A stretch of 64,000 nucleotides of DNA, taken from contig OZ253954.1 in the NCBI GenBank assembly GCA_965267405.1, forward strand, positions 1,860,001-1,924,000, read 5' to 3'. Position numbers and translations under genes: made by a program. Of this stretch, positions 8,382 through 16,309 are shown in pieces. This stretch comes from JAPPOI01 sp028818055. Its GTDB lineage: Bacteria; Pseudomonadota; Alphaproteobacteria; Rhodobacterales; Rhodobacteraceae. The notes under the pieces are model-generated. The model worked only from the letters and a program-made list of their open reading frames with translations. It was not told where the DNA came from and searched no databases. Position 1 is the stretch's first letter. Each line of letters starts with the position of its first letter.

Positions 8382-9395
8382 ATGTTCCGCGCCATGACGA
8401 ATGACATGGCTGTTCTGGCAGACAAGATTCTAAGCGGAGACCGGCGTGCACTTGCGCGAGCCATTACGTTGGTCGAAAGCGGGCGTTCCGATCATCGTGC
8501 AGACTCCAACGAGCTTTTGGAGACCGTGGCCCGCTCAAGCCGGCAGGCACTGCGCATTGGCCTGTCTGGAACGCCAGGTGTCGGCAAGTCTACGTTCATT
8601 GAAGCGTTCGGTTGCATGCTCACAGCCCAAGGGCTCAAAGTCGCAGTTTTGGCGGTCGATCCGTCTTCGGCTCGATCCGGAGGGTCTATTCTTGGTGACA
8701 AAACCAGAATGGAACGCCTTTCACGCGAACCCAACGCCTTCATTCGGCCTTCGCCCAGCCAGACAGAGCTGGGCGGTGTTGCGCGGCGTACACGCGATGC
8801 GGTGTCCCTATGTGAGGCGGCCGGTTTTGACGTCGTCCTGATTGAAACCGTGGGTGTGGGGCAATCGGAGACGATTGTGGCTGACATGTCAGATGTCTTT
8901 GTTTTGTTGATTGCACCTGCGGGCGGCGACGAACTTCAGGGCGTAAAGCGCGGGATCATGGAAATCGCTGATATGATTCTGGTGAACAAGGCAGATGGCG
9001 ACCTGAAGCATACTGCCATCCGCACGACCGCAGATTATGCCGGAGCATTGCGGCTGTTGCGGAAACGCGAAGGCGATCCCGAGGGTTTTCCGAAAGCAAT
9101 GCCTGTCTCTGCAGTCGAAGAAAACGGGTTGGATCAGGCGTGGGAAGACCTTCAGAACTTGGTCCAATATCGCAAAGACAGCGGGTTCTGGACTGCGCGG
9201 CGCGCCGCACAGGCTGCACGTTGGTTTGCGGACGAAGTACGTCAGGGACTTCTTCGAAAATTGCAATCAGACCCGCGCGCCGAAGCGGCTATGGCTGAGC
9301 TCGCCGAAGAAGTTGCCAAGGGGATACGCGCGCCGGGTGCGGCGGCTGATGATGTTCTTAGATTCCTGAGGTCTGGCGACCCAGATCAGCCTTGA
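8382..9395 (+). CDS. meaB: Methylmalonyl-CoA mutase-associated GTPase MeaB (ArgK family)
   Basis: G3E-family GTPase that protects and loads methylmalonyl-CoA mutase with its cobalamin cofactor. 337 residues. Walker A is SGTPGVGKST (about residues 61-70); the DPSSARSGGSILGDKTRM segment is highly diagnostic of ArgK/MeaB; the base-recognition motif is NKADGD (about 205). An ATG four codons in (8394) is an alternative start. The mutase itself is not in the window. Older annotations call this family an arginine/ornithine transport ATPase, which is not supported. Confidence 0.94.
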   Translation: MFRAMTNDMAVLADKILSGDRRALARAITLVESGRSDHRADSNELLETVARSSRQALRIGLSGTPGVGKSTFIEAFGCMLTAQGLKVAVLAVDPSSARSGGSILGDKTRMERLSREPNAFIRPSPSQTELGGVARRTRDAVSLCEAAGFDVVLIETVGVGQSETIVADMSDVFVLLIAPAGGDELQGVKRGIMEIADMILVNKADGDLKHTAIRTTADYAGALRLLRKREGDPEGFPKAMPVSAVEENGLDQAWEDLQNLVQYRKDSGFWTARRAAQAARWFADEVRQGLLRKLQSDPRAEAAMAELAEEVAKGIRAPGAAADDVLRFLRSGDPDQP

Positions 9396-9436
9396 CGCGC
9401 CGCCGAAATCCACCTATCCCCCGCAAACGGATTCTT

Positions 9437-9459
9437 GGGCAGGGCCGATGGCGCTGCCC
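9437..9459 (+). other. Stem-loop between meaB and rpmB
   Basis: GGGCAG and CTGCCC pair around an inner GCC/GGC pair with one mismatch, followed by GTTTGC. It may be a weak terminator for meaB or part of the L28 leader. There is no strong T-tract. Confidence 0.35.
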
Positions 9460-9521
9460 GTTTGCATTGACCGAAGGCTGAAACGCCTTTCGAACAAGAC
9501 GAAAAACCGAGGACGAACATC

Positions 9522-9809
9522 ATGTCGCGCCGTTGCGAATTGACCGGAAAAGGCCCGATGGTTGGCAACAATGTCAGCCACGCCAACAACAAAACAAAGC
9601 GTCGGTTCCTGCCGAACCTGACGGAAACGTCGCTGATGTCAGAGACACTGGGCCGGACTTTCCGCCTGAAAGTGTCGTCTTCCGCGCTGCGCACCGTGGA
9701 CCATCGCGGTGGTCTGGACGCGTTTCTTTTGAAAGCGAAAGAAGCTGATCTTTCGGCGAATGCTCTGAAGATCAAGAAAGACATCGAAAAGGCTCAGGCG
9801 ACCGCCTAA
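9522..9809 (+). CDS. rpmB: 50S ribosomal protein L28
   Basis: Large-subunit ribosomal protein of 95 residues, the long alphaproteobacterial form. The N-terminus MSRRCELTGK with GNNVSHANNKTKRRF is diagnostic, and the middle carries the LRTVDHRGG segment. It is monocistronic: a stem-loop precedes it and a strong bidirectional terminator follows. Confidence 0.98.
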   Translation: MSRRCELTGKGPMVGNNVSHANNKTKRRFLPNLTETSLMSETLGRTFRLKVSSSALRTVDHRGGLDAFLLKAKEADLSANALKIKKDIEKAQATA

Positions 9810-9826
9810 AGCTTTACTCAGAACAG

Positions 9827-9861
9827 AAAACAGCCTCGCAGCGAAACTGCGGGGCTGTTTT
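9827..9861. terminator. Strong bidirectional terminator between rpmB and cobB
   Basis: A 15-bp stem (9827-9841 with 9847-9861) with one T-G pair and a CGAAA loop, flanked by AAAA on the left and TTTT on the right. It can therefore terminate both rpmB (+) and the convergent cobB (-), whose stop codon touches its right edge. Confidence 0.88.
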
Positions 9862-10546
9862 ACGTTTGAAGCAGCCGATCAACCCAAGGTGGGATGACCT
9901 CGGTGGCCTTTCCGTAAATCCCGTCGTCAAACAAGTGCGATCCGTCCGAGGGCTCCAGATTGATTTCAAGCGTTTCGGCGCCAACCTGGTTTGCGACTTG
10001 GACAAATCCGGCCGCAGGATAAACCTGTCCGCTTGTGCCAATTGCGACGAAGAGCTCGGCCAACGAAAGTGCAGCTTCAATCTCTGGCAAAAACTGCGGG
10101 ATTTCTCCGAACCAAACGATATCGGGGCGCGTTTCAGTTGCAGAGCAGCTTGGGCAAGGGTCCATTGCAAACATTTCGATGGGTGCTTTCCATTTCGATC
10201 CACATGCCGCGCAGGTGGCACGGGAAAGCTCGCCATGCATGTGCATCGCCATTGCTCCGCCGGCTTCGTGAAGTCCGTCGACATTCTGAGTGATGATCTC
10301 GACTTGGTGTGAACTATCGTTCTGCAGCCGTGCCAGTGCGAAATGCGCGGCGTTCGGCTGAGCCTTGGCTGCATTTGCGCGACGCGCATTGTAGAAGTCG
10401 TGAACTTTGGCAGGATCACGCGCAAATCCCTCGGGTGTTGCGACTTCGTTCAAATCGTATTTGGTCCAAACGCCGCCTTTGTCTCGAAACGTCCCCAATC
10501 CGCTTTCTGCCGACACACCTGCGCCAGTTAGAATAACAATCTTCAC
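9860..10546 (-). CDS. cobB: NAD-dependent protein deacylase, Sir2 family
   Basis: Sirtuin that removes acyl groups from protein lysines using NAD+. From the GTG at 10546 it has 228 residues, the normal CobB length; the open frame upstream is not sirtuin-like. Motifs: GAGVSAESG (8-16), TQNVDGLHE (86-94), catalytic His104, and a zinc ribbon with Cys112, 115, 131 and 134. Tyr52 and Arg55 (FYNARR) match the residues that give CobB/SIRT5 desuccinylase activity, so it probably removes succinyl and acetyl groups. It is divergent from the phosphatase gene at 10609. Confidence 0.95.
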   Translation of the reverse strand: MKIVILTGAGVSAESGLGTFRDKGGVWTKYDLNEVATPEGFARDPAKVHDFYNARRANAAKAQPNAAHFALARLQNDSSHQVEIITQNVDGLHEAGGAMAMHMHGELSRATCAACGSKWKAPIEMFAMDPCPSCSATETRPDIVWFGEIPQFLPEIEAALSLAELFVAIGTSGQVYPAAGFVQVANQVGAETLEINLEPSDGSHLFDDGIYGKATEVIPPWVDRLLQT

Positions 10547-10608
10547 GTGGATCTTTCCCTTTTGATCGCGCATCTTGCCTCGACATCGTGCGCAGGAAAG
10601 GCCGTGTC

Positions 10609-11040
10609 GTGAAGGTACTTTTTGTATGTTTGGGAAACATCTGTCGTTCGCCGACCGCCGAAGCGGTGCTGCAAAAGATGGCGCCGGGGTTGATTGTGGA
10701 CAGCGCAGGTACGGGTGACTGGCACATCGGCAAACCGCCTTACGGTCCAGCCGTGGAGGCAGGAAGTGCCCGCGGATATGACCTGACACCGCTTCGTGCG
10801 CGACAGGTGTCGCCGAATGATTACTATGATTTCGATCTGATTTTGGCGATGGATCGCCAGAATTTAGCTGACCTCACGGCCATGCGCCCACTTGATGCAA
10901 CAGCCAAAGTCAAATTGCTTCTGGACTATCTTCCCGACGCCAAGCAATCCGATGTCCCCGACCCTTACTACACGCGTGATTTTGAAGGCGCGTTAGATTT
11001 GATCGAGGCGGCGTCAAAGAAGCTTGTTCAGTCGTTATAG
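10609..11040 (+). CDS. Low molecular weight protein-tyrosine-phosphatase
   Basis: Cytoplasmic phosphatase of 143 residues. The P-loop CLGNICRS contains the nucleophile Cys7 and Arg13, and the general-acid DPYY motif is near residue 120 (VPDPYYTRDFE). I chose the GTG at 10609 because AGGAAAG lies about eight bases upstream and the protein then begins right at the first strand, as is usual; an in-frame GTG at 10588 would add seven residues. The substrate is unknown. It could act on a tyrosine kinase of polysaccharide export or on small phosphomonoesters. Confidence 0.93.
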   Translation: MKVLFVCLGNICRSPTAEAVLQKMAPGLIVDSAGTGDWHIGKPPYGPAVEAGSARGYDLTPLRARQVSPNDYYDFDLILAMDRQNLADLTAMRPLDATAKVKLLLDYLPDAKQSDVPDPYYTRDFEGALDLIEAASKKLVQSL

Positions 11041-11044
11041 GGCC

Positions 11045-11359
11045 TTAGCGGCAAAAGGCCTGCGCCACTTCACCAAATGCTTCATACCGCTCCCAAAATC
11101 TTTCGTGGTGGCGACGACTGGATTGGCGGATGTCTTGGGCACGTTGCGGATTGCTGAAGAATGTCGCGGCCAGTTTCTGGTCACCCTTTGTAAGGGTTTG
11201 ATCTGCCGCGTCCTGGATGCATCCGCAAAGTATCGATTGCCCGGAGCCTCGCTCAGACGACAAGCACGCGTTTTCGATGGCGCTTGCCTGAGCGGAAAAA
11301 GGACCTGTTGAAAGCATCAGGCCTGTCAGCCCGACAATGCTGGTTAAACGAGGTGTCAT
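11045..11359 (-). CDS. Small exported protein, family often annotated as arginine transporter
   Basis: About 104 residues from the ATG at 11359, beginning with a signal peptide (hydrophobic SIVGLTGLMLSTG then an AQASA cleavage site). The mature part has three Cys (ENACLSS, ILCGC and a C-terminal Cys) and the blocks FFSNPQRAQDIRQS and HERFWERYEAFG. I recognise this as a family widespread in Rhodobacteraceae that is commonly labelled arginine transporter. Nothing in the sequence supports transport, since there is no membrane domain beyond the signal. The function is unknown; it is probably periplasmic. ATGs at 11383 and 11401 are less likely starts. Confidence 0.72.
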   Translation of the reverse strand: MTPRLTSIVGLTGLMLSTGPFSAQASAIENACLSSERGSGQSILCGCIQDAADQTLTKGDQKLAATFFSNPQRAQDIRQSSRRHHERFWERYEAFGEVAQAFCR

Positions 11360-11443
11360 CCCGGACCCCAATAGTTTCAACATGGGCGGTGTTGAATACA
11401 ATGGATCGTGCCACAGGCTTGGTGAAATGACGAGCGGAAATGC

Positions 11444-12034
11444 TCAGAACAGTACGGGATAAAGTGAAAGCACTAGGAGCGCGGCCATTGTTCGATTGAA
11501 CCAAACGAGTCTTGTCGTGTTTGTTAGAATGCGCCGAAGCTCTTGGCCCAGACGGCACCAAAGGCCAATGGAGGGTAGATTCACGGCGCCAAACACAACG
11601 GCCACCGCTGCCATTGCCCAGACGCCGTCACCTGGCGCGTAAAGCGTCACAGCGGTCAAAGCCATTGCCCAGGCTTTTGGATTGACCCATTGAAAGGCCG
11701 CAGCTTGCAGAAACGTGAAAGGTGTTCCTGTTTTTGATGCCATGTCGGGAGCAGCGGCATTTGCGATCTTCCACGCCAAAAAGGCCATGTAGGCGATACT
11801 CACGATGGTCAAAATGTCATGCAGTCTTGGCCACCTCTCAAACGCCTGAGCCAACCCGACGCCCATAAGAAACACCATCAATGTGAAGCCAAGCGCGACA
11901 CCCAGCATGTGGGGAATGGTTCGCAAGAACCCAAAGTTTGCCCCCGATGCCATCAGCATCAGGTTGTTGGGTCCGGGGGTTATAGACGTGACCAGGGCGA
12001 ACGCCGCCATCGGGATAAGAAAAGACTCAATCAT
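11444..12034 (-). CDS. LysE family translocator (amino acid exporter-like)
   Basis: Inner-membrane protein of about 196 residues with six hydrophobic helices. The N-terminal block SITPGPNNLMLMASGANFG is the RhtB/LysE signature, and FQWVNPKAWAMALTAVT is the second conserved block. The start at 12034 (MIESFLIP) matches family N-termini. It is transcribed divergently from an Lrp/AsnC regulator, the classic arrangement for a regulator controlling amino acid export. The exported substrate is not predictable. Confidence 0.92.
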   Translation of the reverse strand: MIESFLIPMAAFALVTSITPGPNNLMLMASGANFGFLRTIPHMLGVALGFTLMVFLMGVGLAQAFERWPRLHDILTIVSIAYMAFLAWKIANAAAPDMASKTGTPFTFLQAAAFQWVNPKAWAMALTAVTLYAPGDGVWAMAAVAVVFGAVNLPSIGLWCRLGQELRRILTNTTRLVWFNRTMAALLVLSLYPVLF

Positions 12035-12061
12035 TTTGCAATGATCGCGCATGTTGAGTGG

Positions 12062-12073
12062 AATGAAATTGCT
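12062..12073 (+). promoter_or_regulatory. Candidate Lrp-type binding motif (copy 1)
   Basis: AATGAAATTGCT, followed by AATTATGCTAAAA, in the AT-rich gap between the LysE-like gene and its divergent Lrp gene. The same 12 bases occur upstream of the second Lrp gene (39584-39595), which suggests a shared operator. Confidence 0.5.
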
Positions 12074-12115
12074 AATTATGCTAAAAGGAAGAAAATTTCA
12101 CAATTAAATGCGATA

Positions 12116-12559
12116 ATGGACGGAATTGACAATCATATATTGCGCGAGCTTTCGCGTGACGGTCGCCAAACAAATCTTGAACTGGCCGAACGCGTTGGGT
12201 TGTCCCCTTCAGCTTGCCTGCGGCGTGTGCAGGAACTTGAACGTAGTGGCGTCATCAACGGTTACCGAGCTAAGCTGGACAAGTCGAAACTTGGTATCGG
12301 GTTTGTAGCGTACATATCGGTTGGATTGTCTCAGCATACCAAAGGCGCACAGGAGGCCTTTGAAACGGCGATTTCGCGCGCGCCCGAGGTTGTTGAATGT
12401 CACAACATCACCGGAAACGTTGAATACCTTCTGCGCGTGGAAGTCTCTGACATCGCCGCATACAAAATATTCCACACCGACGTGTTGGGAGTTTTGCCCA
12501 CAGTGAACGCCATTACGAGCTACATCGTCATGGGTTCCCCGAAGGATGATCGGGCATAG
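12116..12559 (+). CDS. Lrp/AsnC family transcriptional regulator
   Basis: DNA-binding regulator of 147 residues: N-terminal winged helix-turn-helix (about 5-60, with LAERVGLSPSACLRRVQELE) and C-terminal RAM/ligand-binding domain (about 65-145, with ECHNITGNVEYLLRV). The open frame continues about 99 codons upstream, but that part is antisense to the LysE-like gene and has no Lrp character; the ATG at 12116 gives the standard length. It most likely controls the divergent exporter and itself in response to an amino acid. The next gene, a lipoprotein, starts 127 bp downstream. Confidence 0.93.
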   Translation: MDGIDNHILRELSRDGRQTNLELAERVGLSPSACLRRVQELERSGVINGYRAKLDKSKLGIGFVAYISVGLSQHTKGAQEAFETAISRAPEVVECHNITGNVEYLLRVEVSDIAAYKIFHTDVLGVLPTVNAITSYIVMGSPKDDRA

Positions 12560-12623
12560 CATTTGTTTGAATTTGGAAACAATTCCCCTTGATTGCCCTT
12601 AAAATGTCCGATTCTCTGGCTAA

Positions 12624-12639
12624 TTAACGCCCAATTAAC
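12624..12639 (+). promoter_or_regulatory. CtrA-type binding site (TTAA-N7-TTAAC) upstream of lipoprotein gene
   Basis: TTAACGCCCAATTAAC is an exact match to the full CtrA consensus, about 50 bp before the lipoprotein ATG. The site is formed by two copies of AATTAACGC with an 11-bp period. In alphaproteobacteria CtrA controls motility, gene transfer agents and cell-cycle genes. Confidence 0.6.
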
Positions 12640-12686
12640 GCTTTAGGGCGGTCGAAATACTGGGTTCGCGGGACAGAGGGCGAAAC

Positions 12687-13295
12687 ATGAAGATCAAAAA
12701 CTGGGTTCTGGGAGCCGCGGCAATCGTGGGCTTGGCTGGATGTTCTGGATCATTTGAAGTGGCCTACGAAGAAGGCATTTCTGGCAGCGTGACAAGGAAC
12801 TGGGACGTCGTGGGCGTAAACGTTTTTACGCCGCGCGAGTTGACGGTTTCAAACCGCAATTCACTCGCACCAAACGCTGACATTGTTTGGCATGGTGAAC
12901 CTTTTGGTGACAGACGTGCTCAGGTGGCTGCAATTGTCGAAGACGGTATCGAGGCGGGTACAGCGTCAATGAATGGCGATCAATCGGTCACCATATCGGC
13001 GACCGTGGTTCACTTCCACGCTGTTACACCACAGGCCGTCAGTCGTGCACCAAGCGCGGTACACAATATCCGTTTCGCAATCCGAGCTTTTGATTCCGCA
13101 ACTGGTGAGCCTTTGACACCTCTTGAGGTCATCTCCGCTGATTTGGAGGCCTATACCGGCGCAGCGGCTGTCGCTGCTGCAGTAGAAGGGCAAACCCAAC
13201 GTGTACGCATTGTCGATCACATTGCACGCGTCACACGTGGTTGGTTGGGCCAAGGTCCGGACATGCGGCGACGTTTTTCAAGCGTCGGGCGATAA
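12687..13295 (+). CDS. Predicted lipoprotein, DUF6778-like
   Basis: 202 residues beginning with a lipoprotein signal: charged N-terminus, hydrophobic stretch and lipobox LAGC (Cys near residue 19). The mature part is predicted periplasmic and rich in beta structure, with no catalytic motif that I recognise. It resembles the DUF6778 lipoproteins of Rhodobacteraceae. It lies behind a CtrA-type site and 77 bp before the sodium-channel gene in the same direction, so the two may share a transcript. Function unknown. Confidence 0.78.
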   Translation: MKIKNWVLGAAAIVGLAGCSGSFEVAYEEGISGSVTRNWDVVGVNVFTPRELTVSNRNSLAPNADIVWHGEPFGDRRAQVAAIVEDGIEAGTASMNGDQSVTISATVVHFHAVTPQAVSRAPSAVHNIRFAIRAFDSATGEPLTPLEVISADLEAYTGAAAVAAAVEGQTQRVRIVDHIARVTRGWLGQGPDMRRRFSSVGR

Positions 13296-13319
13296 TTCCC
13301 CTTGTAGCGGCTTGTGTCG

Positions 13320-13366
13320 ATCACATCTTGAGCGGTAGAGCGATTGCCGACTGAAAACGATGTGAT
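13320..13366 (+). promoter_or_regulatory. Spaced inverted repeat in front of the sodium channel gene
   Basis: ATCACATC (13320-13327) and GATGTGAT (13359-13366) are perfect inverted copies separated by 31 bases. The right arm ends six bases before the channel ATG. In RNA the pair could form a stem over the translation start; in DNA it could be a pair of half-sites. Confidence 0.4.
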
Positions 13367-13372
13367 TTGAAA

Positions 13373-14146
13373 ATGAAAAGCCTTTTGAACCACCAGGCGT
13401 TTGAGCCAACGATCATGGTCTTGATCGTGATCAACGCCGTTGTCTTGGCACTTGAAACATATCCTGCCGTGATGTCCCGCGTGGGACCGGTGCTGATGTG
13501 GCTGGATGCCGTCATACTCGGCATCTTTGTAGCCGAGATCATAATCAGGCTACTCGCTGACTTCCGTGGGTTTTGGCGTGACCCGTGGCGTATCTTCGAT
13601 TTTGTAGTGGTGGCGATCGCGCTCATTCCTGCAAGTGGGGCGTTCTCGGTGCTACGCGCATTCAGAATCCTTCGGGTCCTTCGCCTGATCTCAACCATTC
13701 CGCAAATGCGGCGTGTGGTTTCGGGGCTCGTGAATGCTTTGCCTGGTATGGGCTCGATCATCGCGCTGCTATTGCTGATTTTCTTTGTATTCTCAGTAAT
13801 TGCCACAAAGCTTTTCGCGGGCAGCTTTCCTGAGTGGTTTGGAACCCTTGGCGCTTCTGCTTATACGCTGTTCCAGGTCATGACACTGGAAAGCTGGTCG
13901 ATGGGAATTGTTCGTCCGGTTATGGACGTCTACCCTTGGGCGTGGATGCTTTTTGTGCCGTTCATCATCGTGACGGCATTTGCGGTATTGAACCTCTTCA
14001 TCGGCGTGATCGTTGATGCAATGGCGGCAGATCAGGCCGATGCCGCGCACGACGAGCGCGAAGCAATGCGTGCTCAGACAAATGAAATATTGATTGAGTT
14101 GCGTGCGCTCCGGACCGAGGTTGCTGAGCTGAAGTCCTCCCGATAG
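13373..14146 (+). CDS. Voltage-gated sodium channel (NaChBac/NavSp type)
   Basis: Single-domain six-helix ion channel of 257 residues that should assemble as a tetramer. S4 carries regularly spaced arginines (LRAFRILRVLRL, about 98-109). The selectivity filter TLESWS (171-176) is the sequence that makes bacterial Nav channels sodium selective. S6 is followed by a C-terminal coiled coil (about 222-257, many Glu/Ala/Arg) typical of these tetramers. A functionally characterised relative comes from the roseobacter Silicibacter pomeroyi (NavSp). The ATG at 13373 is preferred over an in-frame TTG six bases earlier. It is probably linked to motility, pH or Na+ homeostasis. Confidence 0.93.
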   Translation: MKSLLNHQAFEPTIMVLIVINAVVLALETYPAVMSRVGPVLMWLDAVILGIFVAEIIIRLLADFRGFWRDPWRIFDFVVVAIALIPASGAFSVLRAFRILRVLRLISTIPQMRRVVSGLVNALPGMGSIIALLLLIFFVFSVIATKLFAGSFPEWFGTLGASAYTLFQVMTLESWSMGIVRPVMDVYPWAWMLFVPFIIVTAFAVLNLFIGVIVDAMAADQADAAHDEREAMRAQTNEILIELRALRTEVAELKSSR

Positions 14147-14156
14147 GTTCCCGCTC

Positions 14157-14855
14157 ATGCAGCTCTTTGTTGGTCTTGGAAACCCAGGCGCAAAATATGC
14201 GCAAACACGCCATAACATCGGTTTCATGGCCGTCGATCAGATTGCATCGGACCACGGTTTTGGGCCATGGCGAGGCAAATTTCAGGGGTCCTTGAGCGAA
14301 GGCAAATTAGGATCGGAAAAGGTCCTGTTGCTCAAGCCTGAGACTTTCATGAACCTGTCTGGCCAGTCTGTAGGTGAGGTGATGAGGTTCTATAAAATTG
14401 AGCCGCAAGACATCACCGTCTTCCATGACGAAATCGATTTGGCCCCTGGCAAACTGAAAGTGAAGCAAGGTGGCGGCCACGCCGGGCACAATGGATTGCG
14501 TTCCTTGCATCAGCACATCGGCGCCGAATTCCGTCGGGTACGCATGGGCGTTGGTCATCCCGGTCATAAGGACGCCGTTCCGACCTATGTTCTTCACAAC
14601 TTTGCCAAGGCGGACGAAGAATGGTTGGACGACATGCTGCGCGGAATTTCTGACGGCGCGGCACACTTGGCATCTGGTGACAGTGGACGCTTTCAAAACG
14701 CTGTGGCGCTTCGTTTGAATCCGCCTCGATCGTCGACAACGGCAAAGTCGAATGCGAAACAACCCACAACGCAAAAACCGGAAACGGCTCCGGAAGCGGA
14801 ACCCGAGGCCGACGAGCGATCTCCGCTTCAGAAGCTGATAGATAAGTTCAAGTGA
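14157..14855 (+). CDS. pth: Peptidyl-tRNA hydrolase
   Basis: Releases tRNA from peptidyl-tRNA that drops off ribosomes. 232 residues: a normal Pth domain (1-190) with the N-terminal GLGNPGAKYAQTRHNIGF motif including catalytic His19, FMNLSG (about 63-68), and HDEIDLAPG with the catalytic Asp (about 88-96), plus a low-complexity Pro/Thr/Glu tail (about 190-225) ending in PLQKLIDKFK. Such tails are usual in Rhodobacteraceae. It overlaps the next gene by 4 nt. It is not adjacent to rplY, its frequent neighbour. Confidence 0.96.
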   Translation: MQLFVGLGNPGAKYAQTRHNIGFMAVDQIASDHGFGPWRGKFQGSLSEGKLGSEKVLLLKPETFMNLSGQSVGEVMRFYKIEPQDITVFHDEIDLAPGKLKVKQGGGHAGHNGLRSLHQHIGAEFRRVRMGVGHPGHKDAVPTYVLHNFAKADEEWLDDMLRGISDGAAHLASGDSGRFQNAVALRLNPPRSSTTAKSNAKQPTTQKPETAPEAEPEADERSPLQKLIDKFK

Positions 14856-15883
14856 GCATCCACGATATATTCAGCGCTCAGGCGGAAGCTTGTACTTCGC
14901 TGGGCTCGCCATTCATGGGGCAACTCATGGCGCTATTTTCCAAGCGGCTGGAGTCGGGGCATGTGGTTGCAGATCATTTGATGAATTGGCCCGGAAACCC
15001 TGAGATTTTCGCAGATAACGCCCCTTTGCGGCTTGCAGGCGCACTTCATGCAATCGTGTTAAACGGTGGCGAACTCGCTAGATCATATCCGCCGCACAAA
15101 GTGGACGACGATGCACTTTGGGCGAATGTGAATACCGCAATACACGACCACACAGATCACATCATGAGGTGGTTGCGTTTCGCTCCACAGACGAACGAAG
15201 TACGCAGAAGTGCGGCCATTCTGGCGGCCATGAGTTTCTTGCAAGAACGGTCAGATACTGCGTTCGAGCTTTTTGAATTGGGCTGCAGCGGCGGATTGAA
15301 CCTGCGTGCAGAACAATTCGCACTAACAACGCCTGTGGGTACCATTGGTCGTCACAACTCACTGGTAGAATTGAAACCTGATTGGTCAGGTGAGGCGCCT
15401 GCAAACTGCGAGCCTGTGGTCATTGGACGCAATGGTGTCGACTTGAACCCTTTGGATCCCGCCAACGCAGATGATGCCCTTCGCCTGCTGGCTTACCTCT
15501 GGCCGGATCAGCCGGACAGGCTTAGCCGCACGCGATCTTCCATCGAGATCGCCAGCAACAATCCGGCGTCGCTGGCAAAAGCCGATGCCGCAAGTTGGTT
15601 GGAGCGCGCGCTTGAAGTTGAGCCGAGGTCACAGCGCCTCGTGTTTCACACGGTTGCCTACCAATACTTTCCCGAGACGACCAAGCGCCGGGTCGAAGCC
15701 GCGCTTGAGAAAGCTGGCTCAAAAGCGACGCATGACTTGCCATTATCCCGGTTGTCGATGGAGGCAGATGGCGGGATTGGCGCGGCCTTGACGTTGACGC
15801 GATGGCCCGATGGGCAAACGATTTCACTTGGTCGAGCGGATTTTCACGGCCGTTGGATAAACTGGAAGCCCGAAAGTCTTTGA
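14852..15883 (+). CDS. DUF2332 family protein
   Basis: 343-residue cytoplasmic protein of the DUF2332 family, which has no established function. The segment ELGCSGGLNLRAEQF (about 143-157) resembles the glycine-rich nucleotide loop of Rossmann-type methyltransferases, so an SAM-dependent activity is conceivable but unproven. The GTG start overlaps the pth stop by 4 nt, which suggests coupled expression. Confidence 0.82.
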   Translation: MSIHDIFSAQAEACTSLGSPFMGQLMALFSKRLESGHVVADHLMNWPGNPEIFADNAPLRLAGALHAIVLNGGELARSYPPHKVDDDALWANVNTAIHDHTDHIMRWLRFAPQTNEVRRSAAILAAMSFLQERSDTAFELFELGCSGGLNLRAEQFALTTPVGTIGRHNSLVELKPDWSGEAPANCEPVVIGRNGVDLNPLDPANADDALRLLAYLWPDQPDRLSRTRSSIEIASNNPASLAKADAASWLERALEVEPRSQRLVFHTVAYQYFPETTKRRVEAALEKAGSKATHDLPLSRLSMEADGGIGAALTLTRWPDGQTISLGRADFHGRWINWKPESL

Positions 15884-15934
15884 ATCTACGCGGCTAGGCG
15901 CTAGTTGGATTCTTAACATCAAGGGAGGCCACCT

Positions 15935-16309
15935 GTGGAGAAAGAGCCGTCCATCAATGTCTTGGGAGAGAAGCTCGAGGCGTGTTCATCCGATCCTTTG
16001 ACCGGTTTTTTTCGTGATGGGGCGTGCAACACATGCTCGGAAGACACTGGCAGCCATACCGTTTGTGCGATCATGACAGCCGAGTTTCTGGCTTTCTCAA
16101 AATATGTCGGAAACGATCTTTCAACGCCACGCCCCGAGTTTCGTTTTGCCGGTCTCAAACCGGGTGACTGCTGGTGTTTGTGTGCCGCGCGATTTCTCCA
16201 AGCTGCGGACGAGGGTGCCGCACCCAGCGTGCGTTTGGCATCTACCCACAGAGGCGCGCTGGACATCGTGCCGTTGGACGTTTTGATGGAGCACGCTGTC
16301 GAGAATTAG
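15935..16309 (+). CDS. DUF2237 family protein
   Basis: 124 residues with the DUF2237 pattern: NVLGEKLEACSSDPLTGFFRDG near the N-terminus and the cysteine-rich FRFAGLKPGDCWCLCAARF (about 69-87), ending with a conserved histidine region (STHRGALDIVPLDVL). Seven Cys in a small cytoplasmic protein suggest metal binding, which is inference. GTG start with AAGGGAGG six bases upstream. It ends by overlapping the convergent LuxR-type gene by 4 nt. Confidence 0.85.
   Translation: MEKEPSINVLGEKLEACSSDPLTGFFRDGACNTCSEDTGSHTVCAIMTAEFLAFSKYVGNDLSTPRPEFRFAGLKPGDCWCLCAARFLQAADEGAAPSVRLASTHRGALDIVPLDVLMEHAVEN

Noticed and set aside
10547..10789. 81-residue N-terminal extension of cobB
   Set aside because: The sirtuin fold starts at the GTG at 10546 (MKIVILTGAG); the upstream part overlaps the divergent phosphatase gene and is not sirtuin-like.
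11819..12115. Long N-terminal extension of the Lrp-type gene (about 99 codons in the same open frame)
   Set aside because: It is antisense to the LysE-like gene, has no domain character, and Lrp proteins begin at the helix-turn-helix; the ATG at 12116 gives the normal length.
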